A stretch of 64,000 bases of DNA from Stictocephala bisonia. Taxonomy: Eukaryota; Arthropoda; Insecta; Hemiptera; Membracidae. The stretch is taken from the NCBI GenBank assembly GCA_035578905.1, contig JAQJVL010000609.1:120001-184000 (forward strand), read 5' to 3'. Positions 22,259 through 35,275 of this stretch are shown here, piece by piece. The translations under genes were made by a program, and so were the position numbers. The notes under the pieces are model-generated. The model saw nothing but the letters and a program-made list of their open reading frames with translations. It ran no database searches and was not told the origin of the DNA. How positions within the stretch are numbered: the stretch's first letter is position 1; every line of letters starts with the position of its first letter.

Positions 22259-22616
22259 ATTTTAACTCTTGAACACATTTCGTTACAATAAATTTCCTTC
22301 AGAAACAGAGAATTTAGTTCAATAATTATTTGGACTTAAATGATCCTTGAGTGAAATAAATCTAAAGTAAATCAGTTAACTATTCAATACAACGTGACAC
22401 AATTTAAAATGTATAGGATATAAGATATTATCAATTATCAATCTCCTTCATTCTATTTACTATATTTTCTTTAGAAAGATTGAATTTAAAAGCTACGCCA
22501 ATTTTTTAATATAATATAATTCAATTTTTTTAATTAAGCCGTTATGAATTTAATTTTTCAATTTAGTAATGAAACTTCAGTAACAACAAAATTAAATAGT
22601 CATAAGATTTTAGTTA

Positions 22617-22715
22617 TTTATTTATTTAATTATACATTTAATTTGGCAAATTTGGCCTCACGAAGTTTAATATAACTAGTCGGTGAGGTCCTAAAATTAG
22701 TTTATTTTATATCCA
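22617..22715 (-). mobile_element. LINE 3' tail with conserved hairpin
   Basis: Reads on the minus strand as GGACCTCACCGACTAGTT...AACTTCGTGAGGCC, then AAATAAATAAATAA. Same tail family as 18726-18806. Confidence 0.6.
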
Positions 22716-24169
22716 AAATAAAGTGGTTTAAGGCGGCACTAAAATTGTACCACTTATTTCGGCAGTTATATGAAAGTGAAAATTGGGACGTGCTGGCCAT
22801 GGTGAAGAAATGGGACAAAAGCACCACTTCTTGTAAAAAACGGGACAAGTTCAAACTTGAGTGGACCTGGTGAGGTGAGCTTGCATGTTTGTTTGTTTGT
22901 TTGACAGTAGTGGTGCAAACGTCAGCTAGTTAAGAGAGTTGACCTTAATTTGGTTCTTTGAGTTAGTGTTTAGCGAAGTTAGTGTGGTTAGTTTGTGTAT
23001 AGTGTGGTTGATTGGTTGTGTATTTTTAGCACGAGCAGTTCGTCGGATGCAAATGAAAAGGCAGCAAATAAAATATCAACAAAGAAGCGGAAAACTCATG
23101 GTGGAATGAGGAGCAGTCTTAAAAGAAAAACTAGGGCAATGTCCTTTGAGTTGGATAAATGATCGATGAGTGAATGTTTTAATGTATCAAGCCTGGTGAT
23201 AGCGATGCAATCATAAAATCCTTCAACATTTTAGGTCTTCCTTTTTGGCCAGTCTTTTTTCAGTCACCCATTGTCCGCAGGAGGCTTAGACAAGATGACT
23301 CGATTTCCCGTTATTGCTCATTTCGCCATATAATGAGGGTCAAACGAGACAGCTCAGCTAAGGAAAGCTGAGTTGTCAGCTAGACATTCATAATTGTCAG
23401 AAAGCATTTATTTTCCTACAGGGTATCACAATACGTAGACTTCAGACTATATAAACGAGTATGAGACAAACAGGCCATGGAAGTTGTCAAAGAAGAACAA
23501 ATTCGTCACATCATACTACTATTGCACTTTCAAAGAATAGACCCTAAACTTAAACTGGTAAGAAGTAAAACCATCGCTATTATTGTAAGAATGGAACATG
23601 TCATAATAAGATATCAATAGGTTTGTTAGGAATTTAATACTGTAACTGCATATTATCTTAGGTAAACAGATTTTCTAATACAGTTAAAAATAAATATGCA
23701 AAGTAAGTTCTATTTTAAAACCAATAAAGCCTATTAAAATGTTATTTAATACATGACAATTCTTGAATATTATTTAAATAGGGTCAAGTGTACGACAATT
23801 ATGGTTGAAGAGAGGATATATAAAAACTAATTAGATCTCCGTCGATGTTCATAACTTCCAGTAGGAAGCTAAATGAAATTGACTACTGCCGATATTTCAG
23901 TTTTAACTATCGTACCATTTTAAGTTAACTTCAAGTAAAGCTTAGAACCCCTCATATACTCAACTAAACATGTGTTTTTACATTATTCAGTATATATTTA
24001 TTATGAGTAGGTTAATGTATAATGGTTAACTGTATAATAAATATGTAATATTTCTAATGCTAATATTGTTGTTTTTTTTCTGAATCGGTTACAAGAAAAA
24101 TTTAACTTCTTCCTGCATTTCATTTTTTTCTTTTTTCTTCGGTATAATATAAGGAATCCTACGACACCA
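22716..24169. other. unassigned stretch with higher GC, possible exon
   Basis: 22740-23420 is less AT-rich than its surroundings. An open frame at 23028-23162 after a TATTTTTAG acceptor-like site encodes Ser-rich then basic residues (STKKRKTHGG, LKRKTRAM), reminiscent of a nuclear-localisation segment, but it has no start or partner exon. A hairpin with CTCAGCT/AGCTGAG stems lies near 23350. I cannot assign a family. Confidence 0.2.
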
Positions 24170-24189
24170 AACCTAACCTAACCTAACCC
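24170..24189. repeat. short CCTAA run
   Basis: Three to four CCTAA units, equal to the insect telomere repeat TTAGG on the other strand. Too short to be a telomere; such runs occur at internal sites. Confidence 0.7.
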
Positions 24190-25228
24190 ACACAGTTAAA
24201 TCAGAATATATTCATACCAATAAAGTCTCTGAACAATAAACTGTGGAAAACTGTACCTATCAAAAGAAGTAATTGTTGCCCTGCATGTGACAGGTGAGAT
24301 GTACAGTCAGCGAGAAGTGCACACTTCATTTACAATTAAGTTGACTATAAATGGACTATCAAAACCACAAGAGGTCTCCAACTTTTATAATCAACTTCAT
24401 ACTCTCTGAGTGACATATTTGGTAAGTAAAAATAAGACACTTTTTCATTTTAATGAAATCTCTATTTATTAGATGAAGTTATTGATTTTATCTTCAAAGG
24501 ACTTATGAATATTGTTTTTTATTTAAAATGATTCATCATACTCTATTTATCAAAATATTGACTAAAATATTAACTATGGGTTTAGTCTCTAATTATTGTG
24601 TGGTCTGTTTTAGTTGTGAATCCCAACATGGACTGATTCCCTGGCTAGTATGGTGTTTAATAATTTAATTTTGTTTTCCTAATAAGAAATAAATTTTATT
24701 TTTATTTACACTGGTAGGCATATAAAATATTAATTGCAGCAGTATCTTATTATATTTTATTTTAAACACATTAAATGTAATTGGTTTAAGGTGTGACATA
24801 AATTGGTGCAAAATTGTTTTTTTTTTTTTTTTTATTTTGGTTTCATACATGATTTAATGTATTTTAGTGCGCAGTTGAAACAAAAAAAATACATTTCTTA
24901 CACAAAATATAAACAAAAATAAATTATTCATAAACTAAATTAGGCTAATGTCGTCATATTAATAGCTTATTGGCAGTATGAGTAGTAAATTTATATACTT
25001 TATTGTAACTAATGGTATTTTGTTCTTAGTATAAAATAATGTATGCAGTAAATAAAGTGTTTAAACATATAGCTCCAAATGATATCATTATATATTTATA
25101 ATTTGCCTTTTAATATTTAATATTAATATTGTTTAAGGTACCCATTTCCGAAAACAAAAAATTAATTATTTTTCACTCTGCCCTTCTAACCTCGCCCTGT
25201 GACTCTATGCCACCTTATTATAATACCT

Positions 25229-27121
25229 AATCAAATCAAATATTTATTTGCAATGACATTACAAAAATGTATAGCAAACGTCATCCCTATATAAAAATCT
25301 AAAAAATACATCCCACATCAAAGCCTCTGTCAAAACATACATCATTTACGGCTGCACTCATAGCATAGTCACTCATACCAAATCCCCGCTTCCGACACCA
25401 GTTGTCAGTCTTCTGATTATGCGGTTTCCAAGTTGTATGCCATAAACTCGTCCACACTATAAAATGCATGAGAGGCTAAACAGCGTTTGAGGCGAGTTTT
25501 TAACGCCTTGAGCGTTGGGGCATTCTTAATTGAATCCGGCAACTTGTTGACAAAACGAACACCTGCGTGTGAGGGCAAGCGTTCGTGGACTACCGTCCTG
25601 TGATTCCCAGTTCAATAGTTGTTTCTGCCTCTTGTGTCGTGTGTATGTATGTCCCGGCCACTTGTCATAACGTTTTTGGATATGCTAAATAGGGTTGTCT
25701 CCAGTATGTAAAGGCTAGGCAATGTCAACAGTTGCAATTTTTCAATTTTTCTTTGCAGGTTTCTATGAACTTTAATTGTGCAACAATGCGAACCGTTTTT
25801 TTTTTTGCAATTTTTTTGCTCTGCTAAACTGATTGTTTGCAGAAGCTCCCCACAGCACCACACCGTAGGTGAGATAGAGGTAAATCAGACCATAACACGC
25901 CGTCATTAGAACTTGAATTGGGCAGAATTTTGCTAACGTCCTTAAAATATAAATTCCTAAGGACAATTTGGAGCAAATGTGGTCCATGTGCGAATTCCAG
26001 GTCAACCCTCGATCCAGGTGTATTCCCAGGAATTTAGAACTAACAGTATCATCTAACCATTGATCTGCCAGCCAAATGAGTGGTCTCTTCATGTCATCAT
26101 ATGGTCGCAACCAAAATAACAAAACATTACATTTTAAGAGGGGTTTACTTCAAGATTGAGACTGTTGAAATATTGGACACAATTGTTTAAATCAAAAAAA
26201 GTTTATTGTTCAAGGATCGGTGTTAATTTGTTTCTGAATAAAAGGGTCGTGTCATCTGCGTACTGAATGAGTTGCCCATGCATTAGCGATGACCCTATGT
26301 CGTTCACATAGATGAGAAAGAGAATCGGGCTGAGTATTGAGCCCTGAGGAAGTCCGTATCTCAGCTCTATTGGTACAGAGAATTTGTCTAAAATTTGGAC
26401 AACTTGGAATCAGTTGTTCAGAAAAGAGTGAAGCCACTTGAGTGGCACTACTCTTATACCATAAAATTCAAGTTTGTCAAGCAGCTTACAGTGGTCAACA
26501 CAATCGAAAGCTTTTGACAAGTCGAGAAATACACTAAGTGTGTATTCTCGATCTTCTAACCCCTCAACAACCTTTTCGACTAGACTCACAACAGCGTCTA
26601 CTGTCGATTTGTTTTTTCTGAATCCAAATTGGTTGTCAGAGAGAAGGATGTGTCTGTTTAGAAACTGCACCATTCTTATTAAAAATAGTTTTTCGTATTT
26701 TTTGCTTAAAACTGGCAAAATTGAGACAGGCCTGTAATTATTTATGGAATAAGGACCGTTTTTCTTTAAAATTGGACATACTTTTGCAACTTTAAGGAGT
26801 GAGGGAAAGACTCCATTTTCGAAAGATGAATTTATCAATTGCATCAATGGTGTAATTATATGTTTCGCAAACTTTTTAGTCAGCCACACGGAAATTAAAT
26901 TTATATCGTTTGATTTTTTGGCTGGGAGCTGCTGAATAACTTTCTTGACCTCTTCCTCAACTACCGGAGCCAGTACCATTGATGTAACTGGGCTCCGTAT
27001 ACGCATAGGAGTTTCTTGTGGAGGTGAATGACAGGCGCCGAGCTCAAAAGCAACAGACGCGAAGAATCTATTAAACTCGTTTGCCACATCGGTCGAATCG
27101 TCCACAAGTCTTTCCCCAACT
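25229..27121 (-). pseudogene. Jockey-like non-LTR retrotransposon, 5'-truncated
   Basis: Reverse transcriptase of an insect LINE. Visible in order are [41 protein letters not shown] (palm), GLPQGSILSPILF, YADD (26251-26262), FLGIHLDRGLTWNSH, YGVVLWG and FVNKLPDSIKNAPTLKALK. The element starts mid-ORF at 27121 and ends with AATAAATATTTGATTTGATT at 25229. In-frame stops lie at 26410, 26203, 26134 and 25612. Frameshifts occur near 26118 and in an A-run near 25800. The natural stop is about 25418. Motifs are well kept, so it is younger than the 38.2-kb relic, but it is inactive. Confidence 0.9.
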
Positions 27122-29167
27122 TAAACTACATCTATAATGCCTAAAATATTAAAATATTTTCAAAATCTTTTTAAAACTACCCGTTTTTTGTTACCAACAG
27201 TTTATTATAAATTGAAAGATAACAATAAACCACTTTGTTTCACTTATCTATGAAGTTTAAGAAATACGTCATCTGTTCCAGCACACTTCCAGGTAGAGTG
27301 GCGGTGCTCATTAATTTAAACTTTAATCTCAAATACTCTAAATACAGAGTAAATACAGTTGGAAGTGTATCAAAACATAAGTAAGATAGTTACAGCAGTT
27401 ATATTGTGACATATACATAGATAGAGTACAACTATGTACAATACTATTAAACTGTTTATATTGTAAAAGACAGTAAAGTACAAATATTTGGTGCTAATAA
27501 TCAAATGATAATTTTTTTTAAGTAAATACATTAATAATTTAGTTAGTTAAAGCGTTAATGAATATCAAAGTTAATCACTTATATACTGAGCTAATGGAGT
27601 ATTGAAATGTACGAAATTATAAGAGACATTTCAGATAATCGTTTGGTTTGAATTCCATCTCGTTGAACTTACTATTTATGTTTGACAGTTGATTTTAATA
27701 AATAAGTTTCATTTGTACAAAAATCACTGCACAGGATCATTGGTTTTACAAATTATTATACAGTCGAACGGTTTAATATTAGATCAACTTCATTTTACAC
27801 AAAATTATTAAAGTATTATTAAATAGCTATCTGAATTATAAATTTATTTATGAATCATATATGAAAAATTAGCTATGCAAATTTATTTACAAACATAAGA
27901 TAGGTTTGCTAGAATTAACTTAACTTTTTATTAAACTGATGTAGTATTTATTAATTTTTGGTAAAATTTAATGCGTTAAAATATAATTAATAAATTCTTC
28001 CAGTATTTTAGTACAGAGAACCAATTTATGGTGATGTATAATTTTCAAATATAAAACTTTTTTAATTTGTACATATGATGATTATGAAACTGTTACGAAA
28101 AATTATTTCCAATATATGTCATGGGAAAATACATTAACTATTGTTTGTAACAATTTGTATACTATAATCATATACAAAAAAACTATACATATTTAAAATT
28201 AGGGTAGAAGCACCATTTGCCAGTTTTTAGGCTGTACCCTTATTGGATCTATTAATAACCATATTATGAATTATACAAAATACAAAGCTTATATTTAATT
28301 AATTACTTACAATTAATTTTGGGAATTTTTTCATGATATTTGGTGTGTTTAGAAATTAAAATGTACCTTTGACATCCAATCACTTACTACCAATATGTTA
28401 TGGGACATGACATTACATATTATTACAAAAAAATGAGAAACAAAATATCTTGAATGTACTTTAAAATTAAAATTTTGTTTTTACGTCTAATTATTGTGGT
28501 TTTCATACGTAAATATTCTTAAGTAATATTTATCTTAATACATCAGTTCAAAGTGGTGGATTTCATTCGATATATGGTTTTAATAAGCCCAAAAAATATT
28601 TTGGTTTCTAAAAAATGGTAAGTACTCTGCGAATTACGAAGAACTCTTAGTATAGCAAAAACACGGTATAATTTCCTTTGATTTGTATGATAACTAGTCT
28701 GTCGTGTAATCATACAATTTTGTATATTTACAAATGTTTAATGATTACAATTTATACTGTACATGTATTTGTATAATGTACAATATATAATGAATACATT
28801 TAACCTAAAAAAACTACATGTAGTTTAGAAGGTTACAGTATAATGTAAAAGATGTCTGATTCTGTATATATATTATCATAAATATATTGTTTTAAATCCC
28901 TTTAAGATTCGGTAAATATTTTCACTCTATGGAATGCTAGTTTTTGACCATTGAATAGTAGATTATTCTCCAACATTAAATTAAATAATAATAATTTACA
29001 ATTGAAATTATAAAGGTCATACATATTTAAGATCAGAAAAATGGTGAGTGTTTCTGAAACTGTAAACCTTACAATATTAGAATACATGTTATAATTTAGG
29101 CGTACAATTTTATGTATATTGTAAATTTATTCAAAAGCCTTTGTTTGTATTCGTTGACCAAACTTAA
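27122..29167. other. unannotated AT-rich stretch
   Basis: No coding or repeat feature recognised. Confidence 0.5.
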
Positions 29168-29512
29168 GTATTGCTATCGGCGTGGACACTACTAGAGAAG
29201 TCTGGGGTGTCCATGTTGGATGGTAATCATTGTGCGGATGTTGTGTGGGGGAGATAACTGAGTATCAGGCTTGTCAATTAGCTGAAAATCAGACCAGCAC
29301 TACGTGGTTCGGATTCCACGTAAAGCTGTAGGTCCCTTAGTTGCCCTGGCTGTTGGGCTATTAATAAATAGTCCTTTCTGAGGAACAGTTGAACTCAGAT
29401 AGTAACCAGACTACATTCATCCACACTCATCCTACACTCATATAACCATTCATATTCGCCTTAAAATACCAACAACGTTGTGTCGGCGTCTCAAATGTAA
29501 GAATAAGAATAA
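29168..29512 (+). repeat. SINE2-like element
   Basis: About 345 bp with landmarks GCTATCGGCGTGGACAC, GGTTCGGATTCC (B-box-like, 29306-29317, inside a CGTGG/CCACG hairpin), GTAGGTCCCTTAG and CATATTCGCC. Further copies lie at 16385, 29955, 31815, 32420, 51721 and 55378. The B-box is too far from the head for a standard tRNA, so the class is uncertain. Confidence 0.75.
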
Positions 29513-29570
29513 CTTTGTTTTACAGTTTGTATTTTACTTCTAAAATTTTTAAAACACCAATTTTAAAACA

Positions 29571-29590
29571 TGTGTGTGTGTGTGTGTGTG
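29571..29590. repeat. (TG)10 microsatellite
   Basis: Uninterrupted TG dinucleotides. A second TG/CG alternating tract lies at 29788-29835. Confidence 0.95.
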
Positions 29591-29954
29591 TCAGCCATGT
29601 TGGTTTTAGTCCCATAAAAGTAATTTTATTTTCGAACTGAACATACGGTCACGCGTAACCAAATCTAACAGTTGTTTTTAAACGGATTTTTTTCAAACAA
29701 ATTAAATTTTATCAAGAATGGAACTTTACGTTGGAATCGTTTTACTAATTTCTAATTAGTTATATATCAAAAATATTACTGCCCGTCTGTGTCTGTGTGC
29801 GTGCGTGCGTGCGTGCGTGTGTGTGTGTGTGTGTGAAAAGTCAAAAATTTTCATAAAGTCAAATATTTCAAAAAAGTCAAACATTTTGAGAAAAGCCTAC
29901 TTAACACCAATCATTATTGAATTATAGAAAAGAAAACATGTTCAACTTGCTCTA

Positions 29955-30045
29955 CATTTAGCAACCAATTCTTATTCTTATTCTTACATATGAGACGCCG
30001 ACACAACGTTGTGCGTATTTTAAGGCGAATATGAATGGTTTTATC
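29955..30045 (-). repeat. SINE2 3' end, inverted
   Basis: Reverse complement of about 29442-29512, placed about 450 bp away. The TG tracts lie between the two arms. Confidence 0.7.
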
Positions 30046-31814
30046 TTTAACCATTTGGTTATGTAAAAACCATTTTGTGTAACTCTGATATTTAATATTT
30101 ATTAAACTATATGAAGGGGGTATTTTATAAAAAATGAAACTATTTAAATAAATCATTTGGAATGAAATTTTTTTTGTTGATGTAAGCAACAGAATGTATT
30201 TCTATAAGTATACTGTGTATTAAAATATCTTGAAGGTTATTGTAGGATAAATAATTGTTTTTAATAGTAATACATACATCCTTGTTCGTAAAACTACGCT
30301 TTTATAATCATTTTCATGGGCTAATCTTTCATAAATATAAATACCTATGAATTCAGTACGTATTTTTCATATTTTTATTCTAAAAAAGGTTATGTTTTAA
30401 TGTTTTGTGTGTTTAATCAATTAAATTGCTAATAACTTTACAATATTTTGTTTGTTTTAAAATGACACATGAATTATAATTGGAATATTGTTCCATTCCA
30501 AAATGGAACATTACTGTTATTCAGAAAAATAACACATTACTGTTCCTGAAACTGTTATATTATACTCAGGTATAGAATTTTCTAATGTATCTAGAATAAA
30601 ATATGACTGTATCTAAAAAAATATCTTCATGACTTAATATCTTTGAAGGGAAGATAGGTAAGGCAATAACCAATAAGAACTATTTTAACTTTGATTAGTG
30701 TTTATCAGTCTCACAGAGATGAATACTGCGTTGGTTTAATGGAAATATTCAGTTTGCGTCTTGTATTTGTGATGTTATCATTCATAGTTAATTTTAAAAA
30801 CAGTTTGTTATTTTTTAAACACTTTATCAAAAAATAAATGTTCTTAATCTTTTTCACAGTTGAAAATCTTCAAATAATCTCGGTAGGAGAAATATGTGTT
30901 CAACTTAAATAAATTTTACAGAAATAAAACAATATGTAGTTACATATATTATATAAATTAAAAAAAAATGTAATATATTATAGCCCACTTCACTTTCAGA
31001 CATGCTTACCACTTATGCATATTAGTATCAAAAGTTTCTCTTAACTCTTTTATACAGGATTATATTTTTGTACATATTTATGTCTCAATTTTTTTTGTTT
31101 TATATACATGACAATTCCGGCCATTTTAATGTCTCCAAGCTGGCACTGGACACTGTAGCCAAGATGAGATGGGTGATTTCCCAATCTAATCTAAGGGCAA
31201 CCTCGACGCTAATGGACGCTAGTTTAGCACTCTGGACTGTAAGCTAAACTAAATATTCTTGCATATAGATGAGCTTTAGAAGTCAATACATCTCTTAACT
31301 TGAAAATAATATATCTATTTAGACGCTGATAAACTTAACATTGCTAAATTATTTTCTAGAAAAGTGACAAGTGTTTGACATACTATTGTTTCAAGAATTT
31401 TTTTAAAGGATTAAAGAATTGAAATAGGTCTGTAGTTTTCAGGTAGATTTTTATTCCCTGATTTGTAAACTGCTAAAATAGTACAGTATTATCAATCAAT
31501 TAAAAAGTGTTTGTACTCTCCAGGTGTGAAAATCTTGACTATATTGTAAGTGTGGGACTAGATATTGGTCTTAGTACTAAAGATTCACGAAAGAGCAAAA
31601 GAGTTAATATCTCAAATGATACAAATCTTACTGTATAATTTTATTTTAATATGATAAACATCAGTAGGGTGGGTACTACTGAAAATATACCCACCCTCTC
31701 AGCCATCCATTTGCAGTAATATTGAAACCCCCTCCCTCCCATACGTTTATAGTAATATTAAGTATGGTGGTATTAGAGTTCTTTACAGTAGTGTACAGTA
31801 CTTTAACCCAACTA
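30046..31814. other. unannotated AT-rich stretch
   Basis: No gene. 31130-31255 is GC-richer and ends AAGCTAAACTAAAT, similar to the TAAACTAAACTAAA end at 58945, so it may be a degraded LINE tail. Confidence 0.4.
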
Positions 31815-31895
31815 CTTCCGAATAACCCATACTGTTCCAGTAGTGTCGACGTCGATGGAAACCATTGAGCGACCACCACGTCAGTATTAAGACAC
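31815..31895 (-). repeat. SINE2 head fragment
   Basis: Matches only the 5' head region (CACTACT, then a CGACGTCGATGG variant, then CCATTGAGCGACC on the plus strand). Confidence 0.6.
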
Positions 31896-32419
31896 AGAAC
31901 ATATTAATATACAATCTTCACTGCACTTTGCCCCACTGCTCTTCACTTCGGCTTACAGCACTGCAATAGTAGTACCGAAAAATTATAATTCTGAAATAAT
32001 TATAAAATATTAAAATTTCCTATTGCTTACTTGATTTTAAAATTTTACATTTAATTATTCTAAATTCTTAAAGCGTAATATATTAAAAACAGGTACAAGA
32101 TGTTTAAATTTTTGTGTGAATCCTCTGGTATTGAGGAAATTAAACGGTTTAACAAAATCGATCACAAATATATTTGTACATTTTGTACTTTTATTATAAT
32201 AAATTTATGTTCTGTGATGTTAACTCATTATTTCCTTGATTATTTACCCAATTATTTCATTAGCCGGACATTAAGGAAGGTAGGATGCCAAATAAAAAAT
32301 GACAAGTCAGACGAAAGAGAAAGAAGATTGGGATTAAGAAATGAAACACACAGAACGAAGCAAGACAAAGACACACGATCAAAACCATATAGAAAGGCGT
32401 GGCTATCCCAGAGATGATC

Positions 32420-32590
32420 GAAAGCATCTTAACATTGTATTACTGTCAGCTAATTGACAAGCTTGCTACTCACATATCTCCCCTACATAACGTCGGGAAA
32501 TGGCTACCACCCATCATGGACACCCCAGACTTCTCTACTTGTGTCCACGCCGATGGTATTGAGTAATTGCCATGTCGGTATTAATAAGTT
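32420..32590 (-). repeat. SINE2 5' half
   Basis: Reverse-strand match to the head and first 120 bp of 29168-29512, including ACACCCCAGACTTCTCTA. Confidence 0.68.
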
Positions 32591-34811
32591 CGAGTGTACA
32601 ACCTATCGTTATCATATAAATGATCCATGATCTATAAGACCTTAAATAATTTAAGACCAATATTTTTAATGTATAATTAGGTACTTTTATTTTAGCAGAT
32701 TAGCATAAATCCAATAGTCTAATGTAATATTTAATTTCCATTAACTACAACATACCTCTAAATAAATTACAGTGAAAATATTTCGATATCTGAATAATGG
32801 AAGGTATCGATAATAATCAATAGATTAAGAGATTATCGTGATGTTTTTGTGTGGAATTAAAGGGGGCTTAGTATTGAACTCATCTATAAACAATGAAACT
32901 AATTTGACAGCTGTATATCTTTTTTTATAAATCGTTAAATATATGTAATGAAATATGTTCAGTGGTATAATCCAGTTACAATGAAGGGAAGAAATTTCAC
33001 TGAAAAATCAGGCAAGTGTTGAATGGATAAACACATTGTAGACTAAACGTGGATTGTATTGTAACTTATGATGACGTTTATTGATCAAAATTAAAAATAT
33101 AAATTAATATTTATATGTTCTAAGTAATCATACTTGATCAACATTGAACTATCAGTTTGACAAAATTTAGGTCAAGATCTTATAATTGAAACAGTTTTAA
33201 ACCGTCGCTGGAGTAAAAAGAGAAAATCCAATTTAAAAGCAATGTAACATTATAGCTTAAACATTAAACCGAGTGTCATTATTGAAGAGAGTAAATGTAA
33301 TTCATGCACATTAATTATATTATTTGGCATCTAAGATTGTTAAGAGCATAGTACTTCTGAAGGCATCAGTAGGATAATGAAGGTGATTTTGTTCAAAATA
33401 TTTGTAGATAAAGGATAAATCGGGGAAGAATTACAGCTCAGTATTGATGATAATATAATACATTGGAGATTTATAAGGAGAAGCTTATTTCTTTGTATAG
33501 AAAAGGAATTAATGATCAAAGACGCTAGGAGGAAAGAACTGTAAGCTAAATATTTAAGTTAGACTATTGTTGATATAATTTTGAAACTATTTTAACAACT
33601 TTGTTGCATTTAAAATATTTTCGTAACTGCTTTAGAATGACAGTGCAAATTTATAAATCAAGATTCAAGTTCGTGCTTTGAAAATCCCCTTCTTTAATAG
33701 AACAGAGATGGCAATTTAGATAAGAGCTAACGGTAGGCAATGCATATATAAACAGCGTTTCTGAGCACAACACTACAATTTTGTACAAAAATATTAGATT
33801 GTTGTCGTTTCCTGAGCACAAATAATTTGGTGAGTAATACAGCACATGTTTTTATAAATCTAACTATCGTACAACATACAATAGATAAGTGGTGATACTC
33901 ATTCATATCATCTATGTTTCACTACCACAATACAATTTGAACGTTTTGTATTAACACATAACTAAAAAAAATCACTGAAAATATTAAAAGTGGGTGTAGT
34001 TTACTTGGTTGTCCTAGATAATCCACACTTTTAACTACATTAATTTTTTTATCGTATCAATAGATTGAATCTTTGTCACCCGATTGGACGATGAAATAAT
34101 TGTTATTTTAATCCATGAATATTAAATTATTAATTTAAGAACACACCTTTTAATTCGTGTTTAACCGATATGTCTTTAAATATGCCAATTTGTCCTGTAA
34201 CGATACACCTCTTTTATTTTGTTAAATATTATCCTGAATAAAGTGTGTACAACTGATAAGCCATGGACAAATGGTAAAAGTAAATACTTGGATAGTTTTA
34301 TAGTTTTGTGGTACCTATCGCTTATTACACCTAAATAATAATTTCCTTATAAGCTTCAACACTATTATATACTCTGAATGATACTTATTTAAGGAAATCC
34401 AAAATTAAAAACTGTATTTTTTTGATTGTATATTTTCATTGTTTATTGATTGTAAAATTTGTTTCATTGTAAGTGGTACCTAACAAATACTTTAAAAGAG
34501 GCTTAAAATTTTAACTTAGTGTTTATGTTTTAATCAAAAATATATGACTTTTTTAGGTATATAGAATTAAAAGTATTGTTTTTATTATTTTATACTTTTT
34601 ACTTGTTTTTTCAATATATTTATTTATCCGTGCGATATTTTTAAAACACTTGTTTGAAATAAGGTGACATAAATCTTGTAAACACAAATACACATTTAAA
34701 TTTTCTCCTAGTCTCAACATATCTATAAAAATTTTAAAGTAAATATTTATTCCAAACAGTAACAATATAGATAATTTTTTGTAAATTTTTTTATTATTTT
34801 CTTAAAACTTT
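32591..34811. other. unannotated AT-rich stretch
   Basis: No supported gene or repeat. Confidence 0.5.
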
Positions 34812-35273
34812 CCTTGCCAGTTTACATTGATACACGTACCGTGTGTACTTAAGTCAACGAGTGAAGTGTGACCGTTAGCACAGTTGGGAATATACATATC
34901 ATATAGTTTCTTGTCAGCTACCATTTGTTAATTTTAAAAAGCTGCTATGTATAATTTGGTAAAGAACCAAATCATGATATTATTAATTGAATAAAATATA
35001 AAGTGATCTCCTGTCACAAAGCCAATTCCAATCCATCGATCCATTTAAGACATGCCTCACTGATTCTATTTATGCTAGATAATCTCTCCGTAAAACAGCG
35101 CAATGGAGCACTCTGAAACTACGTGATCCATTGTTTGGATAGACTCCCCGCAATCAGCTAACGCAAGTTCGGAACTGATTAAACAGTTTCCACTTCTTAC
35201 TAATTGGAAATTTGAACCTTCAACAAGCCCTCAGTAGTCCGAAGTCTTAGCCTCTTAGCAACAACAACGGCAA
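34812..35273 (-). repeat. SINE1 split by a nested insertion
   Basis: The SINE1 tail (34812-34890) and head (35204-35273, A-box-like GCTAAGAGGC and a B-box-like GGTTCAAATTTCC) are separated by about 310 bp. TTCCAA and TTCCCAA at the two edges could be an imperfect target-site duplication. Confidence 0.6.
34893..35203 (-). pseudogene. LINE ORF2 C-terminal fragment
   Basis: Minus-strand translation gives DCGESIQTMDHVVSECSIA, the Cys/His pattern seen near the C-terminus of insect non-LTR ORF2 proteins, and then, after a frameshift, a SEACLKWIDGLELAL-like end with a stop. It is only about 70 codons and damaged. It is the nested insert of the split SINE1. Confidence 0.5.
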
Positions 35274-35275
35274 GG

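Larger units (their letters stand above)
17315..22397. repeat. D1 segmental duplication, copy 2
   Basis: Colinear with 1-4210 and in the same orientation. It is longer because of insertions at 18147-18806 and 19986-20453. Homology ends after AATACAACGTG near 22397, at the same motif as copy 1. The 13.1 kb between the copies is unrelated. Confidence 0.93.

Noticed and set aside
24170..24189. Telomere
   Set aside because: Only three to four CCTAA units, with ordinary sequence on both sides.
32100..32417. 105-codon frame ending in a basic region
   Set aside because: No recognisable domain; it runs up to a SINE2 fragment and is composition-biased.
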